Of a stretch of 64,000 nt of DNA, positions 17,213-24,371 are shown in pieces. Within the stretch, counting starts at the first letter, position 1; every line of letters begins with the position of its first letter. The position numbers were made by a program, and so were the translations under genes. The stretch comes from Faecalibacterium duncaniae (GTDB lineage: Bacteria; Bacillota; Clostridia; Oscillospirales; Ruminococcaceae). The DNA is taken from NCBI RefSeq assembly GCF_010509575.1, contig NZ_CP048437.1, positions 434,001-498,000 of the forward strand, in the 5' to 3' direction. The notes below the pieces were generated by a model, which searched no databases, was not told where the DNA came from, and worked only from the letters and a program-made list of their open reading frames with translations.

Positions 17213-17731
17213 CTCAATCTGGCTGTATAGAACACTGAAAAAGTCAAAACGAACCGTAGGTAGTCCTGCAAGGACAACCAAAGTGCGCCTACGAGGCCAA
17301 CGCGAAATCGGAGGATTCTTGTTAAACTTACTTTGTAAGGACGAAAGTCCGGATGTTCCTTGAAAACTGAATACTCATTCTTCAGGTACATTCCTGTTTG
17401 GTCGAGCCTTCGACTGCACGCCATGAAGCCCATCGGGGCGATAGCGGTTTCGCAGAAGCAAATGCCGGATTGCAACCGGCGGCGGTGTTAAAACCAGACA
17501 GGGACAATGATACTTCCGTAATTCGCGGTCCGGCCATAAGGAAGGCGGGATGGTTAAATTCCAATGGAGCAGTGAAGCACACTGCCGCCTGTGAGAAATC
17601 CTACATCTCTGGGGTGATAAGAAAAAGTACAGAGAAACCATATTTTCAGAAAGCACTGCTGGGTGCTGTATCAGCATGATACCTGGCAGGCTTTATCCAT
17701 ATCAGTGTATGGAGATTGGAGACAACAGCAA
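17213..17731 (+). other. Non-coding stretch with many hairpins before the MazF gene
   Basis: No frame here gives a recognisable protein; the 93-residue frame at 17398-17679 has no family look and spans the hairpins. Local stems include GTCGA/TCGAC, GCCGG/CCGGC, GCG/CGC and GCCC/GGGC packed between about 17398 and 17490, plus AGGACGAAAGTCC near 17340. The density of stems suggests a structured RNA or a long leader of the toxin gene. I see no known RNA class. Confidence 0.45.
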
Positions 17732-18154
17732 ATGAAAGAAAACTGGGTTTATCGGCGAGGTGATTTATATCTCGCCAATCTCGGTGTTCCGGTCGGATCA
17801 AAGCAGGGCGGTGTTCGTCCTGTTGTGGTTCTTCAGAATGATGTCGGCAATTATTATGCGCCGACGATCACGATTGCTCCGCTGACATCGAAAATTGAGA
17901 AGAAGCGAAAGCAGCCAACACATTTCTTTCTCCGTAAAGCAAAGGGACTGGCAAAACCGTCTATGGTATTGGCAGAACAGCTCGACACCTGCGACAAGAT
18001 ATGCGTGATTCGCTATCTTGGGCGGGTAAGTAAGGGGCAGATGCGTGGGATTGACGAAGCTGTAAGGATTCAGCTTGGTTATTATATTCCGGAACAGGCA
18101 GAGAAAAAAAGACAGGGCAAATGCCGAAAGGATGGCGAAGAAGGCGATGGATAA
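17732..18154 (+). CDS. MazF/PemK-family endoribonuclease toxin
   Basis: This 140-residue protein has the MazF fold marks: YRRGDLYLANLG at the start, the GGVRPVVVLQND segment, TIAPLTS and the RYLGRVSKGQM end. MazF toxins cut mRNA at short sequence sites and stall growth. The preferred start is ATG 17732 (MKENWVYRRG); the longer frame from 17663 has no ribosome site. No separate antitoxin is seen upstream. The gene downstream overlaps it and is excisionase-like. In Lachnospiraceae conjugative elements a lone MazF-like gene often stands next to xis and int, so it may serve element maintenance (recalled, not checked). Confidence 0.88.
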   Translation: MKENWVYRRGDLYLANLGVPVGSKQGGVRPVVVLQNDVGNYYAPTITIAPLTSKIEKKRKQPTHFFLRKAKGLAKPSMVLAEQLDTCDKICVIRYLGRVSKGQMRGIDEAVRIQLGYYIPEQAEKKRQGKCRKDGEEGDG

Positions 18155-18377
18155 ACTGATTACAAGGAAGGAAGCAGCCAGTATATTGGGAATCAGCGTA
18201 AAAACACTGGATGCTGCAAGAACAGACGGGTTGATCTCCTATGTTCAGTATGTGGAAAACGGCTGCGTTTATTTCACGGAAGTGGGGATTCAGGAGTACA
18301 TTGCAAAATGTACGCACCGTGCAAAACCGATGGAACGTGCTGCGACATATCGCAAACCTCGAAGCTTTCGGCGGTGA
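18147..18377 (+). CDS. Excisionase-like helix-turn-helix protein
   Basis: A 76-residue protein beginning MDKLITRKEAASILGISVKT, a MerR/HTH_17-type DNA-binding domain, followed by a wing with VENGCVYFTEVGIQEYI and a basic tail. It overlaps the end of the MazF gene by eight bases; ATG 18132 in the same frame is an alternative start. Position directly before two integrase genes and fold fit an excisionase (recombination directionality factor). Confidence 0.75.
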   Translation: MDKLITRKEAASILGISVKTLDAARTDGLISYVQYVENGCVYFTEVGIQEYIAKCTHRAKPMERAATYRKPRSFRR

Positions 18378-18448
18378 AAATCGACATCGTTGAGTATGAA
18401 CGATGAATCCGCAATAATGAAAGCAACAACAGGATTGGAGGTAATGAT

Positions 18449-19657
18449 ATGGCGGCAAGAAGAATGATGCTTCCCGATTATGGTACGGTGAGTATGAAGG
18501 GAACGCAGTATTATCGAACCCGTGTGACAGATCAGCAGGGACGGCGGGTTTCCTTATATGCAAGAACGAGAGAGGAACTGTACCAGAAGGAACAGGAAGC
18601 GATCCAGCAGATTGAGAACAAGACGTATCGCCGCAGTACACCTACAGTGGAGGAGTATTGCGAGAAATGGCTGCTGATGCAGTCGGCACAGATCAGGATG
18701 ACAACGCTGATTGACTATACATCGAAAGTGAAGAACTACATCATTAAGCCATTGGGCGATATGCATATGGGAGATGTAACAGCAGATGACATTCGCCTGG
18801 CACTGCTGGCGGCATCAAAAAAGTCGGCATCCGTGTACAAATCGGTGAACGTTATATATAAGTGTATTTTTACGGCAGCAATGGAGAGCAAGATCATTGA
18901 TGAGAATCCGACCATCTATCTGAAGAAGAATGTGGGAGGGATTCCCCAGAAGGACCGCCTCCCGCTTACGGATGAGCAGGTGGATAAGCTGCTGGATGCC
19001 ATTTACGGCTTGCCGCCGTATGTGTTTGTGATGCTGGGGCTGTACGCAGGATTGCGGAGAGAAGAAATCCTCGGACTTCAATGGGATTCGGTGTATCTTG
19101 ATTGCGAGGCTCCGTACCTTACCGTTCGGAGAGCCTGGCATACGGAGCATAATCGTCCGGTGATTCTGACAGAGCTGAAAACAAAGGCAGCGCATCGGAA
19201 CGTCCCACTTCCGGACAATCTTCTGGAATGTCTGAGAGAGGCGAAGAAGACATCAACATCGGATTATGTGGTTGCAAACCGGGATGGAGACCCTTTGTCC
19301 TATACGCAGTTCAAGAGATTATGGCAATATATCGTAACCCGTACCACCAAGGAACGCTGCTATTATCGCTATGAAGATGGCAAGAGGGTAAAGCATACAG
19401 TGAAGCCGGTTCTGGGACAAAAGGCAGCACACAATGGAAATGTGGTTTACAGTCTGGACTTTGAGGTGACTCCACATCAGCTGCGGCACACCTATATTAC
19501 GAATCTGATTCATGCTTCGGTTGATCCGAAGACAGTTCAGTATCTTGCCGGTCATGAAAGCAGCAAGATCACCATGGATATTTACGCCAAGGTGAAATAT
19601 AATCGCCCAGAGCAGCTCGCAGGAGTGCTTGAAGATGCTTTTGCATCGTGGGATTAA
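18449..19657 (+). CDS. int: Tyrosine recombinase / integrase (copy 1)
   Basis: This 402-residue integrase has an N-terminal AP2-like arm-binding part (YGTVSMKGTQYYRTRVTD), a SAM-like core-binding domain (PTVEEYCEKWLLM) and a C-terminal catalytic domain. Catalytic residues visible are Arg in YAGLRREEILGL, His and Arg in TPHQLRHTYITN, His in LAGHESSKIT and the nucleophile Tyr in MDIYAKVKYN. AGGATTGGAGG precedes ATG 18449. It is strongly similar throughout to the integrase immediately downstream, so one gene is a duplicate or the remnant of a second element stacked at the same site. Confidence 0.93.
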   Translation: MAARRMMLPDYGTVSMKGTQYYRTRVTDQQGRRVSLYARTREELYQKEQEAIQQIENKTYRRSTPTVEEYCEKWLLMQSAQIRMTTLIDYTSKVKNYIIKPLGDMHMGDVTADDIRLALLAASKKSASVYKSVNVIYKCIFTAAMESKIIDENPTIYLKKNVGGIPQKDRLPLTDEQVDKLLDAIYGLPPYVFVMLGLYAGLRREEILGLQWDSVYLDCEAPYLTVRRAWHTEHNRPVILTELKTKAAHRNVPLPDNLLECLREAKKTSTSDYVVANRDGDPLSYTQFKRLWQYIVTRTTKERCYYRYEDGKRVKHTVKPVLGQKAAHNGNVVYSLDFEVTPHQLRHTYITNLIHASVDPKTVQYLAGHESSKITMDIYAKVKYNRPEQLAGVLEDAFASWD

Positions 19658-19678
19658 GAGTAAATCAGAAAAAACTTG

Positions 19679-19712
19679 GGGCAGGGATGGTCAAAAATCC
19701 CTGCCCTTTTTA
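19679..19712 (+). terminator. Terminator between the two integrase genes
   Basis: GGGCAGGGA pairs with TCCCTGCCC and is followed by TTTTTAC. It separates the transcription of the two integrases. Confidence 0.85.
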
Positions 19713-19804
19713 CATACATTCGACATCCTTGAAGGAAGTGGTGTACGCCATGATAATAAGAGTAGCAACACCCAATGTATGAAGATAGACGAGGAGGAGA
19801 ACAC

Positions 19805-21016
19805 ATGGCTAAAGGAAAAAAGCGCCCTGCTGAACTTCCGGAATACGGAACAGTGATGATGAAAGGGGTACAGTATTACCGCACCCGGATTACAGATGCA
19901 GACGGAAAGAGAGTGGCGATTTATGGGCTGACACGCGAAGAATTATATGACCGGGTGGAAGATGCCCAGAAGAAAATTGCAGAAGTGGTTTTCCACAGAG
20001 AGAATCCGACCGTGGAAGAGTACTGCGAAAAATGGCTGCTGATGCGGTCTGGAACGGTAAGAACCAATACGTTGGAGGGATACGAGCGGATGGTGAATCG
20101 GTACATCGTGGGGCCGATTGGACAGATGTATATGGATGAGGTGACCACAGATGACCTGCGGCTGCTGATGGTTCCGCTATCAAAAGGTTCTTCCGGAATG
20201 TATGGCCAGCTCAATATGCTGATTAAGAACATTTTTAATTCGGCAGAAGAGAGCAAGGTGATCAAAGAAAATCCATCCAAAACGATTTGTGCAAGAGGCG
20301 GAAAGCCTGCGAAACGGCGCGAAGCTTTGACGGATGAACAGACTGCCATTTTGCTGGATAGCATTCGTGAGCTTCCACCGTATGTTTTCGTGATGATCGG
20401 CTTGTACGCGGGACTGCGTAGAGAAGAGATTCTCGGATTGAAATGGGACTGTGTATTCCTGGATGAAAAAACACCGTACATTTCCGTAAGGCGTGCATGG
20501 CACGTAGAAGGCGGTGCACCGGTAGTCAACACACTTTTGAAGACTCCGGCAGCGAAGCGAGATGTTCCGATTCCCAAATGCCTGGTAGCCTGTCTCAAGG
20601 AAGCAAGGGAAAAATCAGAATCGGAATATGTGATCTCGAATTCGAAGGGAACTGTTTTGACGGAAACACAGTTTGTGAGGGCCTGGAAGTACATAACAGT
20701 CCGTTCTACCGCAGAACGCTGTTATTACACTTATGTAAATGGACAGTCCATCAAGCATAGAATAAAGCCAAGGCTTGGTGAGCATCAGCCGAATAATCCC
20801 AAGCTGGTGTATACGATGGACTTCAAGGTGACTCCGCACATGCTGCGGCACACCTATATCACCAATCTGATTTACAAAGGTGTTGATCCTAAGACGGTGC
20901 AGTATCTGGCAGGCCATGAGAACAGCAAAACGACTATGGACATCTATGCGAAAGTCAAGTATAATAAACCAGAAGAATTAAGCAGCGTTGTGAATGCTGC
21001 ATTCGGGCTGCGTTAA
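19805..21016 (+). CDS. int: Tyrosine recombinase / integrase (copy 2, att-proximal)
   Basis: This 403-residue integrase begins MAKGKKRPAELPEYGTVMMK and follows GAGGAGGAGAACAC. It has the same three domains as copy 1, with catalytic Arg in YAGLRREEILGL, HxxR in TPHMLRHTYITN, His in LAGHENSKTT and Tyr in MDIYAKVKYN. Its stop is about 105 bases from the rpsI fragment, the usual place for the integrase that targets the site. It is therefore the best candidate for the enzyme that put this island into rpsI. Confidence 0.93.
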   Translation: MAKGKKRPAELPEYGTVMMKGVQYYRTRITDADGKRVAIYGLTREELYDRVEDAQKKIAEVVFHRENPTVEEYCEKWLLMRSGTVRTNTLEGYERMVNRYIVGPIGQMYMDEVTTDDLRLLMVPLSKGSSGMYGQLNMLIKNIFNSAEESKVIKENPSKTICARGGKPAKRREALTDEQTAILLDSIRELPPYVFVMIGLYAGLRREEILGLKWDCVFLDEKTPYISVRRAWHVEGGAPVVNTLLKTPAAKRDVPIPKCLVACLKEAREKSESEYVISNSKGTVLTETQFVRAWKYITVRSTAERCYYTYVNGQSIKHRIKPRLGEHQPNNPKLVYTMDFKVTPHMLRHTYITNLIYKGVDPKTVQYLAGHENSKTTMDIYAKVKYNKPEELSSVVNAAFGLR

Positions 21017-21039
21017 ACGGCACCAAAAATTTCGCGATT

Positions 21040-21122
21040 TCGTGGGTTTACCTATGGGTTTACTGAGAGATGGAAGCCCGAAAACCCGCATGAATACTGG
21101 ACTTTTTGGATCATGGTCAGGT
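21040..21122. promoter_or_regulatory. Candidate integrase arm-type repeats next to the attachment site
   Basis: GGGTTTAC occurs twice in direct orientation (about 21046 and 21056), and AACCCGC lies in opposite sense near 21080. Short direct repeats between an integrase gene and the junction are typical of arm-binding sites. Confidence 0.4.
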
Positions 21123-21173
21123 GAATACGGTCTGAAGGCTGCACGTCGTGCACCCCAGTTCTCCAAGCGCTGA
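21123..21173 (+). other. rpsI: 3' end of rpsI (ribosomal protein S9), right attachment site
   Basis: The 17 codons read EYGLKAARRAPQFSKR and stop, which is the invariant C-terminus of ribosomal protein S9. The residues before it (TGLFGSWSG) are not S9, so the junction is at about 21123-21129. A strong terminator follows, as expected at the end of the rplM-rpsI operon. The rest of rpsI should lie left of the island, where the insertion supplies an equivalent 3' end. Confidence 0.85.
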
Positions 21174-21193
21174 TTTGTTTCAGATGTATCTTT

Positions 21194-21222
21194 ACGGCTC
21201 TGCTTCGGCAGAGCCGTTTTTT
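21194..21222 (+). terminator. Terminator after rpsI
   Basis: ACGGCTCTGC and GCAGAGCCGT form a ten-pair stem closed by TTCG and followed by TTTTTTG. Confidence 0.9.
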
Positions 21223-21244
21223 GTTTGTTACGTTCGTGCGCACA

Positions 21245-21283
21245 AAAAGAACACCCCCGCGCCTTTGGGCCGGGGGTGTTCTG
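21245..21283 (-). terminator. Terminator of the sigma-factor operon
   Basis: AGAACACCCCC pairs with GGGGGTGTTCT. On the minus strand it is followed by TTTTTGTG, placing it just past the sigma-factor stop codon. Confidence 0.85.
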
Positions 21284-21298
21284 CTGTGATAGGGAATG

Positions 21299-21784
21299 TC
21301 AGGTGGAAGCGGAAAGCATCTTTTGCAGCTGGGTCTTGGCCCGGTAGTAGGTCACCCGGGCCCATGCGGCGTTGTGGCCGAAGATCAGCCCGATGCGCTC
21401 AAAGGGCAGCTCGCCGAATACCCGGAGGCTGAACACCTCTTTGTAAGGCTCGTCCAGCGTGTGCAGGCACTGATGTACAGTGAATGCCGCATCCCGGTCC
21501 ACCAGCAGCTGGGCAATGTCCGGAGTGTCGGCGGGGGCGGTTTCGGCATCTTCCAGCGGGGCAGTGCGCTTTGTCCGGCGGCAGTGGGAATAATAGGCGT
21601 TGCGGGCCACCGTGAACAGCCATGCCCGTACATCCTGCCGGTCATCGTAGTCCTTCAGACCGTCCAGTGCCTTGAAGAAAGTTTCCTGCGTCAGCTCCTC
21701 GGCCAGCGCTTCGTTGTGGGTCAGGCCCTGCAGGAACAGAAACACATCCCGGAAATAGAGCCGGTAAACGCTGTCGATGTCCAT
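21299..21784 (-). CDS. RNA polymerase sigma factor, sigma-70/ECF family
   Basis: This 161-residue protein begins MDIDSVYRLYFRDVFLFLQG. Region 2 shows LAEELTQETFFKAL and VRAWLFTVARNAYYSHCRR; region 4 shows LDEPYKEVFSLRVFGELPFERIG. That is the ECF layout with no regions 1 or 3. It sits four bases after the stop of the anti-sigma gene, which is upstream in the same transcript, so the order is the reverse of the common sigma-then-anti-sigma order. It probably directs an envelope or stress regulon; target promoters are not identifiable here. Confidence 0.9.
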   Translation of the reverse strand: MDIDSVYRLYFRDVFLFLQGLTHNEALAEELTQETFFKALDGLKDYDDRQDVRAWLFTVARNAYYSHCRRTKRTAPLEDAETAPADTPDIAQLLVDRDAAFTVHQCLHTLDEPYKEVFSLRVFGELPFERIGLIFGHNAAWARVTYYRAKTQLQKMLSAST

Positions 21785-21788
21785 AGGC

Positions 21789-22475
21789 TCAGCCCTTCTT
21801 ATAGTCGATGCCGTATTCCTGGTCGGTGCCGTAGGCGTAGTCAAAGGTACCGTCCGGGTTTTCCTGCACGATGTAGCGGTCTACCAGCTGTCCATCGCGG
21901 TAGTACAGGGTCTGGTCTGCGCAGTCCACGGTCAGCAGCTGGGTGCGAGACACCATGACCCATACAGTGGATCGATCAGAATCCACCAGGGCTGTCAGTA
22001 CCCGATGCACGCCCGGAAAGCGGTAGCGCATGGCCCGCACAGTGATCTGCGGCTTGCCCCAGCTGAAGGTGCCCTCCATATCCAGCCAGACACCCTCGCC
22101 CTGCACTTCCAGAATGCAGATGTCAGCGCCATTCTCTTTGCGGTTGTATGTCCAGAAATGAGCCTGCTCTGTGGTGGCCGGGACGCGGGCAGTGCCCATC
22201 CAGAATATCATTGCCAGAGCGCACAGGGCTGCCAGCACAGAGCCAATCGCTGCACGGATGCTCCTTCTTTGCAGGGCGGCCCTGATCCTGCGCAGGGGCG
22301 CATCCGGCTGCGCTTCCGGCCGCACCGCCACCGGCTGCTCCATCTGTTCCAGCTCGGCGCGGCAGGCTTCACATTCGGCCAGATGCTCTTCCACCAGCGC
22401 GTTGCTGGCCTCACTGGTGATGTGCTCCGCATACAGCGGCAGCAGGTCACGGATGATATCACAATTCGTTTTCAT
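21789..22475 (-). CDS. Anti-sigma factor with zf-HC2 domain
   Basis: This 228-residue protein has an N-terminal zinc-binding anti-sigma domain: DIIRDLLPLYAEHITSE followed by EEHLAECEACRAEL, the HxxxCxxC motif. One transmembrane helix (about residues 81-100, IGSVLAALCALAMIFWM) leads to an extracytoplasmic domain. It would hold the partner sigma factor at the membrane until a signal arrives. I chose ATG 22475 after AGGAGGGCAAAAGACG on the minus strand. It is co-transcribed with the sigma gene and stands first. Confidence 0.88.
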   Translation of the reverse strand: MKTNCDIIRDLLPLYAEHITSEASNALVEEHLAECEACRAELEQMEQPVAVRPEAQPDAPLRRIRAALQRRSIRAAIGSVLAALCALAMIFWMGTARVPATTEQAHFWTYNRKENGADICILEVQGEGVWLDMEGTFSWGKPQITVRAMRYRFPGVHRVLTALVDSDRSTVWVMVSRTQLLTVDCADQTLYYRDGQLVDRYIVQENPDGTFDYAYGTDQEYGIDYKKG

Positions 22476-22564
22476 CGTCTTTTGCCCTCCTTTTTCATGG
22501 CCTTTCACCCCAATAACGCAGAAAAGGAGAAAGCGTTACAGGTTTCTGCAAATTTTTTGCAGGA

Positions 22565-23869
22565 TCAGCCCTTCTCCTGCCAGAATAACCCGCCGCTGGT
22601 CTGGAACAGGGGCCAGGGGTTCACGCTCTTGCTGCCGAGTTTGAAGTCCATGGTCAGCTCCTCGCCCAACACGCCGACAGCCTGCCCCCGCTCCACAGTC
22701 TGCCCGCGGGTCACGGAGAGCTCCTGCAGGCCATACAGATAACTGCGCACGCCGCAGCCGTGGTCGAGGACCACGGTGCTGCCGGTGAGAGCCAGATCGC
22801 CCGCAAAGACCACCACGCCGCCTGCCGGGGCGCGGCAGGGCTCACCGGGGATGGTGTAGAGCCGGGTGGAGTTGGAGCGGCTGCCCTGCTGGCCGCCGGT
22901 CACCTTGACCTGACCGAAATCCACCAGCGTCATGTAGTTTTCTGCCGGGCAGAGGAAGGCACCGGCCCAGAGTTTTTCCCGCACGGGCTGCTCGTACAGG
23001 GGCCAGATGTTGTTCCGGAACTCGGTGTTGGCAGCCTCGGTGGATGCAGGTTCCGGCTCCACCTCCACGGTACCGAAATCCTTGGGCAGAACGGTCAGCG
23101 TCCGGGCAAAGGTCTCGCCGTTGACGGTAACGTTGACCGTGTGCCCGCCCGCCGAAGCGTTGTAGGCGGCGGGGATGTAGGCACGCCAGCCGCTGCCCAG
23201 CCGGACGCACTGAACGCTGCCCAGGTCGGTCTCCACAGCGGGAGCGGTCTCGCCGGTCAGGCCGGTGATGGAAAGCGCCGCCACGCCGCCCTGCTCCAGC
23301 CGCTCGGTGGAAAGGGCGACCTCCGCGCTGGCCTGCAGGGTGAACCGGAAGGAGTAGCTGTACCAGCCCGTGGGTTTGGCCGGGTGCTCCACGCCCAGGT
23401 TCTTGCGGATGGCACCGGTGGAGCCGCCCTCAAACTGGGTGGCAAGATAGTCCTGCGGCAGCCGCCAGACCGTCAGCTTTGCCTTGTAATTCCCGTTGGC
23501 AGGGAAGAGAAAGTCCTCGTACTGAGAGGCTGACCCCGCAAATACGATGCTGCCGATGTCGGTTTCAATGGTCAGGGTGGTGTAGCTGGCCCAATCGGGC
23601 AGGGCGAGGGCTGGGTGTGCGTCATACAGCACGCCCAGTTTCTGCACGGTGAGCGTTTCGGGGCTGGTGAACACCTTATCGAACACGCCGCCCAGCAGCG
23701 GCACCTGCCAGCAGGAGCCGTTTACTTCCAGCGCCTGCCCGCCGAACTGCGTGTCTGCCGCCGGGCGGGAACCCTCGCCGGTAAAGGAATAGCTCACGGT
23801 CATCACCGCGCCCAGCAGCACGGCAATGCCCAGAATGACACCAACGACCCACAACAAAAATCGTTTCAT
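22565..23869 (-). CDS. Degenerate M23-type (LytM) peptidase-like protein
   Basis: This 434-residue protein has an N-terminal membrane anchor (residues 4-28) and a large extracytoplasmic region of beta strands. It ends in a domain shaped like an M23 peptidase: GEPCRAPAGGVVVFAGD, VVLDHGCGVRSYLYGL and VERGQAVGVLG. The zinc ligands appear lost: the usual HxGxD becomes STRLYTIPG, the H-L pair after the hairpin reads YGL, and the HxH motif reads LTMDFK. It is thus probably a non-catalytic LytM domain that activates or places another cell-wall hydrolase. It precedes the anti-sigma gene on the same strand by about 90 bases. Confidence 0.8.
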   Translation of the reverse strand: MKRFLLWVVGVILGIAVLLGAVMTVSYSFTGEGSRPAADTQFGGQALEVNGSCWQVPLLGGVFDKVFTSPETLTVQKLGVLYDAHPALALPDWASYTTLTIETDIGSIVFAGSASQYEDFLFPANGNYKAKLTVWRLPQDYLATQFEGGSTGAIRKNLGVEHPAKPTGWYSYSFRFTLQASAEVALSTERLEQGGVAALSITGLTGETAPAVETDLGSVQCVRLGSGWRAYIPAAYNASAGGHTVNVTVNGETFARTLTVLPKDFGTVEVEPEPASTEAANTEFRNNIWPLYEQPVREKLWAGAFLCPAENYMTLVDFGQVKVTGGQQGSRSNSTRLYTIPGEPCRAPAGGVVVFAGDLALTGSTVVLDHGCGVRSYLYGLQELSVTRGQTVERGQAVGVLGEELTMDFKLGSKSVNPWPLFQTSGGLFWQEKG

Positions 23870-23892
23870 GGATATGTACTCCTGTTACAAAG

Positions 23893-23963
23893 CCGCATCT
23901 CTGCACCTGGCTCCCCTGCCAGGGGAGCTGGCCGCGCCGGAGCGGGGAATGAGAGGTTGATTT
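23893..23963. repeat. Dispersed palindromic repeat, copy 1 (partial)
   Basis: It contains TGGCTCCCCTGCCAGGGGAGCT and ends GAATGAGAGGTTG, matching the core and right end of the repeat family seen at six other intergenic places. Confidence 0.65.
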
Positions 23964-23987
23964 CAAATCAATGCGGCGTATAAAAAA

Positions 23988-24030
23988 GCGCACCACAGCT
24001 TGCAGGGACAAGCCGGGTGCGTTTTTTGGT
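23988..24030 (-). terminator. Bidirectional terminator
   Basis: AAAAAAGCGCACC and GGGTGCGTTTTTT can pair across a loop of about 20 bases. It lies just past the stop of the small membrane protein gene. Confidence 0.65.
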
Positions 24031-24037
24031 GTTTGGT

Positions 24038-24244
24038 TTATTCTGCGGCATCCTCGGCAGAAGGATCTTCTGCGGGCTGCTCTGCGGCAGGCTCAACGGT
24101 CTCAGCCTTATCCTCGCCAAACAGCAGACGCTCGTACTCGTCCAGCTCCTTCTCACGGCGGTGCAGATAGACAGCCACGGCGGCCAGCGCACCGGCCACA
24201 GCGGCCAGCGTGGCGATAACAGCGATCAGACAGGATTTCTTCAT
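24038..24244 (-). CDS. Small single-pass membrane protein
   Basis: A 68-residue protein: MKKSC, a transmembrane helix (about residues 6-26, Ala/Val-rich), a charged stretch HRREKELDEYERLLFG, then an acidic tail rich in Ala, Glu and Pro. It follows AAAAGGAGTGTG on the minus strand and has its own terminator. I recognise no family. Topology suggests a short cytoplasmic tail of about 40 residues that could bind a partner. Confidence 0.7.
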   Translation of the reverse strand: MKKSCLIAVIATLAAVAGALAAVAVYLHRREKELDEYERLLFGEDKAETVEPAAEQPAEDPSAEDAAE

Positions 24245-24371
24245 AGGACACACTCCTTTTCTGGTGGGGAACGGTGGTTCATGGAACCGGAGTTCATTTT
24301 GATAAGGCTATTATACCCGGAAAAGCAAAAAATTACAATCCGAAATGCAGAAATTTCATCAATCCGGGCAA

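Larger units (their letters stand above)
1..21122. mobile_element. Right part of an integrative island inserted in rpsI
   Basis: The block is more AT-rich than the rest of the window and its genes resemble Lachnospiraceae genes. It ends with an excisionase-like gene, two tandem tyrosine integrases and then the exact C-terminal codons of rpsI. The left end and any transfer genes are not in the window, so the element class (ICE, IME or genomic island) is open. Remnants of a transposase, a phosphatidyltransferase, an ATPase and a Schlafen-type ATPase show that it is partly decayed. An assembly chimera further left, for example between the BSH gene and the ImmA gene, is the main alternative. Confidence 0.7.

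Noticed and set aside
17398-17679. 93-codon frame before the MazF gene
   Set aside because: No ribosome site, no family, and it crosses several perfect hairpins.
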